Shown piece by piece: positions 1-5,631 of a stretch of 6,365 nt of DNA. Source of the stretch: Planctomycetaceae bacterium (GTDB lineage: Bacteria > Planctomycetota > Planctomycetia > Pirellulales > Thermoguttaceae); the NCBI GenBank assembly GCA_003532715.1, contig DOEZ01000341.1, forward strand, positions 1 to 6,365, written 5' to 3'. How positions within the stretch are numbered: position 1 is the stretch's first letter; every line of letters starts with the position of its first letter. The position numbers were made by a program, and so were the translations under genes. The notes under the pieces were generated by a model that saw nothing but the letters and a program-made list of their open reading frames with translations, did not search any database and was not told the origin of the DNA.

Positions 1-834
1 GCCGAGCAAGCCCTGGCCGCCGCCAACGGCGATCGGCGAGGGAAGGCGGAAGTCGCGCTGGCGGTCGGGGGCATCTACGCGGCCGTCGGGCGGCACGACG
101 AGGCGGCGCGTTGGTACGCCCGGTTCGTCGAGTGGGCCGGGGACGTCGAGGGGACGTACCAACCCCTCGCGGCGTCGTTGGCCAAACAGGGACGCATGGA
201 CGAGGCCATGGAGCTTTGTTTGAAGGCGGCCGAGGGCGACGCCTCGCCGCGGCCGGCCCTGGTGCTGGCGTCGGTCCTTCTGGCAGGTGCGGCGACCGAG
301 GCGGACTTCGCCCGCGCCGAGCCGATGCTGACGGGAGCTCTCGAAAAACACCCCCAGGAGACTTCGTTGCATTCGCTCCTCGCGGGCGTCTATCTCGTCC
401 AAGAGAAGGGCGAGAAGGCGGTCGCGCTGTACCGAGCGGCGCTCGAAGCGAACCCCACCGACGTCATGGCCCTGAATAACCTGGCCATGGCCCTGGCCGA
501 GACGCCCGACGGGGCCGACGAGGCGCTGACGCACGTCGACCGAGCGATCCGGCTGGCCGGACCGCTGGCGAACCTTGCCGACACGAAGGGGACCATCTTG
601 CTACGAGCCGGCAAGGCCGACGAGGCCAAGTCGTGGCTCGAACGGGCGGCGGCCGTGCCGAGACCCGATCCGCGCTACCAACTTCATCTGGCCGAGGCCT
701 GCTGGAAGCTGGACGATTTGACAGCCGCGCGGACCTGGTTCGAGCGAGCCCGCGGGGCCAACTTGACCGCCGAGATCTTGACCCGGGGCGACCGTGAAGC
801 AGTCGCCGCACTGGAAAAGGCGCTGAATCCCTAG
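1..834 (+). CDS. Tetratricopeptide-repeat protein, 5'-truncated by the window edge
   Basis: The reading frame is open from base 1 and ends at TAG 832-834, giving 277 visible residues; the true start lies outside the window. The sequence is almost entirely helix-turn-helix TPR units, roughly at residues 17-48, 49-79, 119-152, 153-187, 188-221 and 222-255. Typical signatures are YAAVGRHDEAARWY, LAKQGRMDEAMELC, ALNNLAMALAE and LRAGKADEAKSWLERAAA. The 80-118 stretch is degenerate but probably also helical. TPR arrays are protein-protein interaction scaffolds; no enzymatic motif is visible. No membrane segment or signal peptide is seen, though the N-terminus is missing. TPR proteins (for example PrsT-type lipoproteins) are common in exosortase/exopolysaccharide loci, and the EpsI-like gene 98 bases downstream fits that setting, but a specific PrsT assignment is inference. 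An internal TTG at 178 could be mistaken for a start; the repeat pattern runs straight through it, so it is not one. Confidence 0.88.
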   Translation, partial: AEQALAAANGDRRGKAEVALAVGGIYAAVGRHDEAARWYARFVEWAGDVEGTYQPLAASLAKQGRMDEAMELCLKAAEGDASPRPALVLASVLLAGAATEADFARAEPMLTGALEKHPQETSLHSLLAGVYLVQEKGEKAVALYRAALEANPTDVMALNNLAMALAETPDGADEALTHVDRAIRLAGPLANLADTKGTILLRAGKADEAKSWLERAAAVPRPDPRYQLHLAEACWKLDDLTAARTWFERARGANLTAEILTRGDREAVAALEKALNP

Positions 835-932
835 CTCGATTCGCGCAACAGAAAGAAACCCCAGGCAGAACCACCCCCGCGGTTGACGCTCGACGCACTG
901 GGACGAAGGCGTTTGACCTCGCCTCGTCGCGG

Positions 933-1739
933 ATGATCGGGAATCGCCCGGACAACCCCAAAACGCTCATGGCAAAAGAAGGAAAAACCGTACTTTCGAT
1001 CATCGTGCTCGCCGGCGTCGTTGCGACGACCATTGCGGTCGGCGTTCTCCACGGGCACATGACGCTCCGCTGGGGAGCGGAGTCGGACATGATTGCGGCG
1101 GCCGCGCGGCTGGCCGAGATTCCCGAGACGTGCGGTCCTTGGCGGATGGAATCGTCGTCGGAGATGTCCGATTCCGTTCGCCAAATGCTCCGTTGCGAGG
1201 GGAGCCTTTCCCGGCGCTACGTCCACCAGAAGACGGGAGAACGGGTCGAGGTGAGCCTCATCTTTGGTCCGCCCGGAGGGATTTGCGAGCACACGCCCGA
1301 GGTGTGCGTCGGGAGCCGCGCGTTCACCCAATTGGGCCAGCGCGAGCGTGTCGGCGTCGCGCGGGCCCGAATTGAATCGGACGAGACGGCCGAATCGGAC
1401 GAGACGGCCGAGGCGAACGGCACCGACACGACCCACGCGAACACGACGCAAGACGCGTTTTGGTGCGTCGATTTCCAGCACAACGAGCCGGGCGGCCGCC
1501 TGATGCGGATCTACTGGGCCTGGAGCACGGGGAAAGTCTGGTCGGCGCCGGACAACGCCAAAACCCGGTTCGCCGGTGCCCGCCATGTGTACAAGCTTCA
1601 GCTTTCGAGCTTTTTCTGGCCTGCCGGCGGCGGCGCGACGCGCCACGCGCCCGACGATCCGTGCGGACGGTTTTTGGAGGCGTTCCTGCCGGCGGCCCAG
1701 GCCTACCTGGTGCCGGCCGACGACGCTCGGAACGAGTGA
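933..1739 (+). CDS. Exosortase-associated EpsI-like protein (DUF3485 type)
   Basis: A 268-residue protein if started at ATG 933. An in-frame ATG at 969 (residue 13) puts the membrane segment closer to the N-terminus and is an equally likely start; neither has a convincing ribosome-binding site. One hydrophobic segment at about residues 19-38 suggests a membrane anchor with the rest outside the cytoplasm. The EpsI-family core is seen as CGPW (67-70), GPPGGICEHTPEVC (112-125, with the conserved His120 and Cys125) and YWAWSTGKVWSAPDNAKTRF (194-213), followed by HVYKLQL (218-224). EpsI proteins accompany exosortases, the membrane proteases/transpeptidases that process PEP-CTERM-like sorting signals, and are usually encoded with exopolysaccharide genes; their biochemical role is not settled. 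Here EpsI stands alone, neither fused to nor next to an exosortase in the visible sequence. Residues 147-175 form an acidic, Thr/Ala/Asn-rich insert containing an exact duplication. Family assignment is from motif recognition by eye. Confidence 0.75.
   Translation: MIGNRPDNPKTLMAKEGKTVLSIIVLAGVVATTIAVGVLHGHMTLRWGAESDMIAAAARLAEIPETCGPWRMESSSEMSDSVRQMLRCEGSLSRRYVHQKTGERVEVSLIFGPPGGICEHTPEVCVGSRAFTQLGQRERVGVARARIESDETAESDETAEANGTDTTHANTTQDAFWCVDFQHNEPGGRLMRIYWAWSTGKVWSAPDNAKTRFAGARHVYKLQLSSFFWPAGGGATRHAPDDPCGRFLEAFLPAAQAYLVPADDARNE
1374..1409 (+). repeat. Perfect 18-bp tandem duplication inside the EpsI-like gene
   Basis: The unit GAATCGGACGAGACGGCC occurs twice head to tail with no mismatch (1374-1391 and 1392-1409). 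It is in frame and encodes the hexapeptide ESDETA twice (residues 148-159). A partial third unit, GAGGCGAACGG, follows. The length is a multiple of three, so copy-number change by slippage would add or remove six acidic residues without breaking the frame. Confidence 0.95.
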
Positions 1740-1829
1740 GACGCCGTTCATGAGACGAGTAATCCAACACGTGCGACGAAGGAAAGTTCTTCACAGGAAG
1801 TAAAATCAACGAGTTAATAGACACCGCGG

Positions 1830-1834
1830 GGAGG
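1830..1834 (+). promoter_or_regulatory. Shine-Dalgarno site of the sugar transferase gene
   Basis: GGAGG sits within GGGGAGG (1828-1834), five bases before the ATG at 1840. It is the only full-strength Shine-Dalgarno match seen at a gene start in this window, and it fixes the start of the sugar transferase, including its unusual basic N-terminal tail. Confidence 0.8.
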
Positions 1835-1839
1835 ACATC

Positions 1840-2985
1840 ATGTCGGTCATCATTGGAACCAAGGAAAGCACGACGCGACGCAAGAGCAAAGTCGGTCGCA
1901 AGCAAAAATCAAGGGAGAAGGCGCGGCGCGACGCCAAGCACCAGATTCATTTACCGGCCCCGGTCGCGCCCGGGCCGTACTTTCGGCGAAAAGGGGCGTT
2001 CGACACGGCGCTGGCGGCCGTCCTCCTCGTGCCGAGTCTGCCGATCATCGTCGTCACCCTGCTGCTGGTCCGGCTGACGTCGCCGGGACCGGGCCTGTTC
2101 CGCCAGGAGAGAGTGGGCCGCGACGGCCGCGTGTTCGAGCTCTATAAGATCCGGACGATGCGCGAAGACGCCGAGGACCAAACCGGGGCGACCTGGTCGT
2201 GTCCCGGCGATCCGCGGATTACTCCGGTCGGCAAGTGGCTTCGGCGTTTTCACCTCGATGAGTTTCCGCAATTGTTCAACGTCCTACGGGGCGAGATGTC
2301 GCTGGTCGGGCCGCGTCCCGAGCGGCCCCAGTTCGTCGAGCTGCTTTCGAGGGCCGTGCCGGGCTACGCCAATCGGTTGAAAGTCCGCCCGGGCATCACG
2401 GGGCTAGCCCAGGTGAACCTTCCGCCCGACACTGACCTGTGTTGCGTCTGCCGCAAGGTGGCCGTGGACATCTACTACATTCAGCACGGCACGCTCGCGA
2501 TGGATGTACGTCTGATTTTGGGGACGTTCTTGCGGATCTTCAAAATTCCCGTCGCGTGGTCGCTGCGCCCCTTGGGAATCGAACGCCAGGTGAAGATTTT
2601 CGGTTGCGACACCGCGTCGCGGACCAAGGGCAACGGACGGGTCTCGCGTAATGGAAACGGCCACAGCATCAGGAACGGCAACGGAAACGGCAACGGCAAC
2701 GGCAAGCACGCTGCGGGCGGCATGATTGAATTCGAGAAACTGGTCACCCGGTGTTGCACGGCCGCACGGCGTCTGAAGGAGGCGATGGACTCGCTGCCGG
2801 CCAGTCCGTGCATTCCGGTGCCCGAGCCGCCTCGCGTCGACGGACGGTTGCTGGAGGCGGGCGCCGACGTGGGCGGAACGCCGATTTCCCAGGTTGAGGC
2901 GGACCACACGTCGCGAGAGTCGTCCGACGCCGGATCGACCCCGCGTGAACCCGGCCGCGACCCGCTTCCAAGGCGGCCCCGCTGA
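1840..2985 (+). CDS. Undecaprenyl-phosphate sugar phosphotransferase (bacterial sugar transferase family), extended at both ends
   Basis: A 381-residue monotopic phosphoglycosyl transferase, expected to move a sugar-1-phosphate from a nucleotide sugar to undecaprenyl phosphate and so begin a glycan repeat at the inner membrane. The core spans about residues 49-245: RRKGAFD (49-55), a hydrophobic re-entrant helix (about 56-79), the SPGP turn (81-84), FRQERVGRDG (87-96), YKIRTM (102-107), GDPRITPVGKWLRR (123-136), LDEFPQLFNVLRGEMSLVGP (139-158), RPER (159-162) and VRPGITGLAQVNLPPDTDL (182-200). Asp140-Glu141 match the catalytic Asp-Glu pair known from PglC. The sugar specificity cannot be read from sequence. 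Residues 8-33 form a strongly Lys/Arg-rich tail ahead of the core. About 130 residues follow the core: an Asn-Gly run, a short predicted helix (about 295-318, containing Cys305-Cys306), then a Pro/Ser/Asp-rich probably disordered tail. Core family members end soon after the catalytic domain. The gene lies 100 bases after the EpsI-like gene, in the same direction. Confidence 0.92.
   Translation: MSVIIGTKESTTRRKSKVGRKQKSREKARRDAKHQIHLPAPVAPGPYFRRKGAFDTALAAVLLVPSLPIIVVTLLLVRLTSPGPGLFRQERVGRDGRVFELYKIRTMREDAEDQTGATWSCPGDPRITPVGKWLRRFHLDEFPQLFNVLRGEMSLVGPRPERPQFVELLSRAVPGYANRLKVRPGITGLAQVNLPPDTDLCCVCRKVAVDIYYIQHGTLAMDVRLILGTFLRIFKIPVAWSLRPLGIERQVKIFGCDTASRTKGNGRVSRNGNGHSIRNGNGNGNGNGKHAAGGMIEFEKLVTRCCTAARRLKEAMDSLPASPCIPVPEPPRVDGRLLEAGADVGGTPISQVEADHTSRESSDAGSTPREPGRDPLPRRPR
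2674..2703 (+). repeat. Hexanucleotide tandem repeat (AACGGM x5) encoding an Asn-Gly run
   Basis: Five consecutive hexamers, four AACGGC and one AACGGA, encode Asn-Gly five times (residues 279-288 of the sugar transferase). Related GGAAACGGC and AACGGACGG fragments lie just upstream (2632-2661) and encode further NG pairs (265-266, 271-274). It is a coding microsatellite in frame with the gene; copy-number change would lengthen or shorten the linker without a frameshift. Confidence 0.93.
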
Positions 2986-3172
2986 GCCGTACATTTGCTT
3001 GACTCCTTCCCACTCGCCACAGCGCCGTTTCATGCCCGAGTGTATCGATCTTGTCAACGGCGGTTGTTGGGTCTCGATCGGTCGTTCTCGCGGATGCACA
3101 GCAGGGTGGGCTAGTCGCGTATTCGCCGAGGAAAGAGGAAGTGTTCAACCAAATTGACGATGTCTTGACGTG

Positions 3173-4342
3173 ATGCCTCAAGCCACTCTTCTGTTCTGGG
3201 TGTTTCTTCTGCTAGTGCTGTACACGTACATCCTTTATCCTTTGGTAATCTGGCTTCTTGCTATCTTGCGCTCGTCCACGACGGCCGCGGACGAGCCCGT
3301 TGACAGGTCCGTTTCCTTTGTGGTGGCCGCCCGTGGCGAGGGAGTGCGAATCGGCAAGCGAATCGAGGAACTTCTGGAACAACTGGATTGCGCCGCAGTC
3401 GAGGGAGAAGTGATCCTGGTTCTGGATGGTCCGGCTGAAGCCGAGTCGCACGCGGCGCAAGAGGCCCGGGACTCTCGGGTGCGAGTGATCGCGCTGGGCG
3501 AACACCGCGGCAAGGCCGTTGCCATCTCCGAGGGAGCGCGGCTCGCGCGTTACGATATCCTGGCCTTTGCCGACGTTCGCCAACGGTGGCAGGAGGATGC
3601 GCTCGATCGACTGCTGAGAAACTTCCAAGACCTGACTGTTGGCGCCGTCAGCGGAGATCTCTTTCTCGAGACCGGCAATGGTGTTACGGCGGGCGTCGGC
3701 CTTTATTGGCGCTATGAGAAGTGGCTCCGCCGAAACGAGGGGATCGTCGATTCCGTTGTCGGTGTGACGGGTGCGATTTGCGCGGTTCGGCGAGAGGTGT
3801 TCCATGGTGTGCCGGAAGGAACGGTCCTCGACGATGTCTATTGGCCCCTCCGAGTCATCATGCAGGGATACCGAGTCATCCACGATTCGAACGCGAAAGC
3901 CTTCGATCGACTGCCCGACAAGGCTTGCGACGAGTTCCGTCGCAAGGTTCGGACCTTGAGTGGGAACTTTCAGTTGATGGCGTTGCTTCCGAGTGTTCTT
4001 CTGCCCTGGAAGAACCGGGTCTGGTGGCAGTTTGTGTCGCACAAGACAATGCGTCTGGCGGTACCCTGGTTGCTGATTGCGGCTTTGGTGACCTGTGTAC
4101 TCATCCCGCACGGTTTCTATCAATTTCTTTTTTGGATTCAGTTGACGGGATACGGAGTCCTCGGCGTCACGATGGCTAGCGGATTGGCAGCCCGATCGAG
4201 GGCCATCTCGGCGGTCGCCTCGTTCGCATTACTTAATGTCGCGGCATGGTTCGCCTTTTGGATGTGGATCTCCGGGAACGCGAATCGAAGTTGGAACGCT
4301 ATTGACTACACGAGCGGCGAGCCGTCGCCGCAAACCGAGTGA
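3173..4342 (+). CDS. Membrane-bound family 2 glycosyltransferase
   Basis: A 389-residue inner-membrane glycosyltransferase with GT-A fold, probably adding or polymerising sugars for the exopolysaccharide. A hydrophobic N-terminal segment (about 6-32) is followed by a cytoplasmic catalytic domain and three C-terminal membrane segments (about 295-314, 316-336, 344-367). Catalytic-domain motifs are VSFVVAARGE (47-56), VILVLDGP (80-87), GKAVAISEGARLARYDIL (113-130), FADVRQRW (132-139), VGAVSGDLFL (156-165), VTGAICAVRREVF (198-210), LDDVYWPLRVIMQGYRV (219-235) and RRKVRTLSGNFQLM (256-269). The LDD (219-221) and KVRTLSGN motifs correspond to the catalytic-base and acceptor regions of cellulose/hyaluronan-synthase-like enzymes. 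Two usual GT2 motifs are altered (Gly55 where Asn is normal; DGPAEAE after Asp85). ATG 3173 is preferred over the adjoining GTG 3170; an in-frame stop at 3155-3157 rules out a longer start. There is no clear ribosome-binding site. Third-position GC is visibly lower than in the genes to the left. Confidence 0.87.
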   Translation: MPQATLLFWVFLLLVLYTYILYPLVIWLLAILRSSTTAADEPVDRSVSFVVAARGEGVRIGKRIEELLEQLDCAAVEGEVILVLDGPAEAESHAAQEARDSRVRVIALGEHRGKAVAISEGARLARYDILAFADVRQRWQEDALDRLLRNFQDLTVGAVSGDLFLETGNGVTAGVGLYWRYEKWLRRNEGIVDSVVGVTGAICAVRREVFHGVPEGTVLDDVYWPLRVIMQGYRVIHDSNAKAFDRLPDKACDEFRRKVRTLSGNFQLMALLPSVLLPWKNRVWWQFVSHKTMRLAVPWLLIAALVTCVLIPHGFYQFLFWIQLTGYGVLGVTMASGLAARSRAISAVASFALLNVAAWFAFWMWISGNANRSWNAIDYTSGEPSPQTE

Positions 4343-4381
4343 CACAGGCAGTCACGAGCGGCTCTCGTTCCCTTCAAGCTG

Positions 4382-5629
4382 ATGTCGCGAGGACGTAGTA
4401 CACGGTTCATGGTCCCCTGCCCCTTCCCTACTTCCGACGTTGTTCTCGACGAGAAATCCAAGGCAATCCGCTCCGTGAAGTCTCCCGTCGGGACAGGTAG
4501 ATATGACGTCGAGATCCTTGGACCGGAGGAGATACCGGAGGTATTGTCGATCGACGCATGGGAGGATCTGCGACGGCAGAGTAGGAATCCCGACACGCTC
4601 TACCAATCGGCCTTGTGGTGGGACCATTTGTGTCGCGTCGAGCCGCCCGACCATCTCTACGTGGCCGTGGTGAACGACACGCAAAATGGCGCAATCGTGG
4701 GAGTCGTTCCGTTGCTCTACCATCTCTACCGCTTCGAGCTTCGAGCGAAGAACCACACGCTTTTCCGTGCCGAATTATCCGCGGTTGCAGTGCTTGGGAG
4801 CGAGCCTTTGGTTCCATCGCGAGACGATGTCTACGAGCGACTTGTCGATTCCATTTGGAGCCATATTCCCCAATGCAACTGCATCTACCTCCGTAGTGTC
4901 GACGCGGACGGGTCTTTTGCTCGCTTCCTGGAGAACACGCGCGAAATCCGGAAGCTCTGCATTGTTTACGCTCCCGAGGGCCGACGGACGCGTCATTTCA
5001 TTGAACTTCCCGAGACATTCGAGCAATACCTCGCCAAGTTTCATTCGAGAACCCGGCACACCTTTCGGAAGCAACTCCGACAATTGCGGGAGCACACACG
5101 GGGAACGCTGGAACTCGTGCGAGTGGACTCGGAAGCGCAGGTTGAAGAGTTCTTGACGGCTGTCAAGTACGTTTCCAGCGGCTCCTGGCAACATACACGG
5201 GCGGGGGTCCGGCTCGAAAACGACCCGGCACGGTGCGATCGAATGATTGATCTGGCTAGACGAGGCGTGTTGCGTTCATATCTGCTCGCGTCACGCACGG
5301 AGCGGTACGCGTTTATGATAGGGTGCCAGCATGGCGGAGTGTATCACACGATTACGACAGGATACGACCAGGCGCTGCGCCAATGGTCACCCGGAAAAAT
5401 CTTGCATTACCTTTTGATCGAAGACTTGATCGAGCATGATCGACCCCGGTTGCTCAATTTCGACCTGGGCGACATGTCGTACAAGGAACTGTTCGGCAGT
5501 GTTCACGCGCCAGACCTTGGTTTCCTATTGCTGAGAAAGCAGTGGCGAAATCACCTGCTGGTTGCGGGCCACGCGAGCATGCGAAAATCGCTCGGTTTTC
5601 TCAAGCGGCTGTCGAGGCGTTCGCGCTGA
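4382..5629 (+). CDS. CelD/BcsL-like (FemAB-type) GNAT-fold acyltransferase, first tandem copy
   Basis: A 415-residue soluble protein in the GNAT-related family that includes CelD/BcsL acetyltransferases of cellulose biosynthesis and FemAB-like enzymes. The N-terminal half (about 41-200) carries DAWEDL (58-63), LYQSALWWDHL (73-83), IVGVVPLLYHL (105-115) and YAPEG (196-200). The C-terminal half (about 205-375) is the Acetyltransf_6-type domain: FEQYLAKFHSRTRHTFRKQL (213-232), GYDQALRQWSPGKILHYLL (327-345) and LNFDLGDMSYKELFG (358-372). It would transfer an acyl (or aminoacyl) group to a sugar or amino acceptor in glycan assembly; donor and acceptor are unknown. No signal peptide or membrane segment is seen, so cytoplasmic action is expected. 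It starts 39 bases after the glycosyltransferase, implying one operon. ATG 4409 (residue 10) is an alternative start; neither has a good ribosome-binding site, and the first 40 residues are not part of the recognisable domain. Confidence 0.85.
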   Translation: MSRGRSTRFMVPCPFPTSDVVLDEKSKAIRSVKSPVGTGRYDVEILGPEEIPEVLSIDAWEDLRRQSRNPDTLYQSALWWDHLCRVEPPDHLYVAVVNDTQNGAIVGVVPLLYHLYRFELRAKNHTLFRAELSAVAVLGSEPLVPSRDDVYERLVDSIWSHIPQCNCIYLRSVDADGSFARFLENTREIRKLCIVYAPEGRRTRHFIELPETFEQYLAKFHSRTRHTFRKQLRQLREHTRGTLELVRVDSEAQVEEFLTAVKYVSSGSWQHTRAGVRLENDPARCDRMIDLARRGVLRSYLLASRTERYAFMIGCQHGGVYHTITTGYDQALRQWSPGKILHYLLIEDLIEHDRPRLLNFDLGDMSYKELFGSVHAPDLGFLLLRKQWRNHLLVAGHASMRKSLGFLKRLSRRSR

Positions 5630-5631
5630 TG
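5627..5631 (+). promoter_or_regulatory. TGATG stop-start overlap between the two acyltransferase genes
   Basis: The TGA stop of the first acyltransferase (5627-5629) shares its last base with an ATG (5629-5631) that opens the frame of the second. This arrangement typically allows translational coupling, so both proteins would be made together and perhaps in similar amounts. Coupling is inferred from the layout. A second in-frame ATG at 5653 with GGAG at 5643-5646 (six-base spacing) is an alternative start. Confidence 0.65.

Noticed and set aside
835..932. TTGACG (883-888) and TTGACC (913-918) as -35 boxes for the EpsI-like gene
   Set aside because: Neither has a -10-like sequence at a suitable distance.
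831..1751. A 306-codon open frame on the minus strand opposite the EpsI-like gene
   Set aside because: It has no recognisable domain, is Arg/Pro/Gly-rich as expected for the complement of GC-rich coding sequence, and lies opposite a gene with clear family motifs.
1750..1803. Small plus-strand frame MRRVIQHVRRRKVLHRK before the sugar transferase, as a possible leader peptide
   Set aside because: No ribosome-binding site, no attenuator-like hairpin, and 17 basic residues are easily explained by chance.
1786..1819. Possible promoter in an AT-rich patch upstream of the sugar transferase (TAAAAT at 1801-1806; TTCACA at 1790-1795 with TTAATA at 1814-1819)
   Set aside because: The TAAAAT box has no -35 match at 16-18 bases, and TTAATA is a poor -10 match. 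The patch stands out from the GC-rich background but is too weak to annotate.
2674..2703. The AACGGC repeat as a CRISPR-like or intergenic satellite array
   Set aside because: The units are six bases with no spacers, entirely in frame within the sugar transferase gene; it is a coding microsatellite.
2575..2985. A frameshift explaining the odd C-terminus of the sugar transferase
   Set aside because: No other frame continues a recognisable sugar-transferase sequence, the core is complete before this point, and codon use stays GC3-rich in the annotated frame.
3154..3175. Near-repeat TTGACGATG / TTGACGTGATG just before the glycosyltransferase start
   Set aside because: It is too short and imperfect to call an operator or repeat, and no promoter spacing fits the two TTGACG boxes.
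3212..4123. A 303-codon open frame on the minus strand opposite the glycosyltransferase
   Set aside because: The plus-strand frame has ordered GT2 motifs and membrane segments; the minus-strand product has no domain or hydrophobic pattern.
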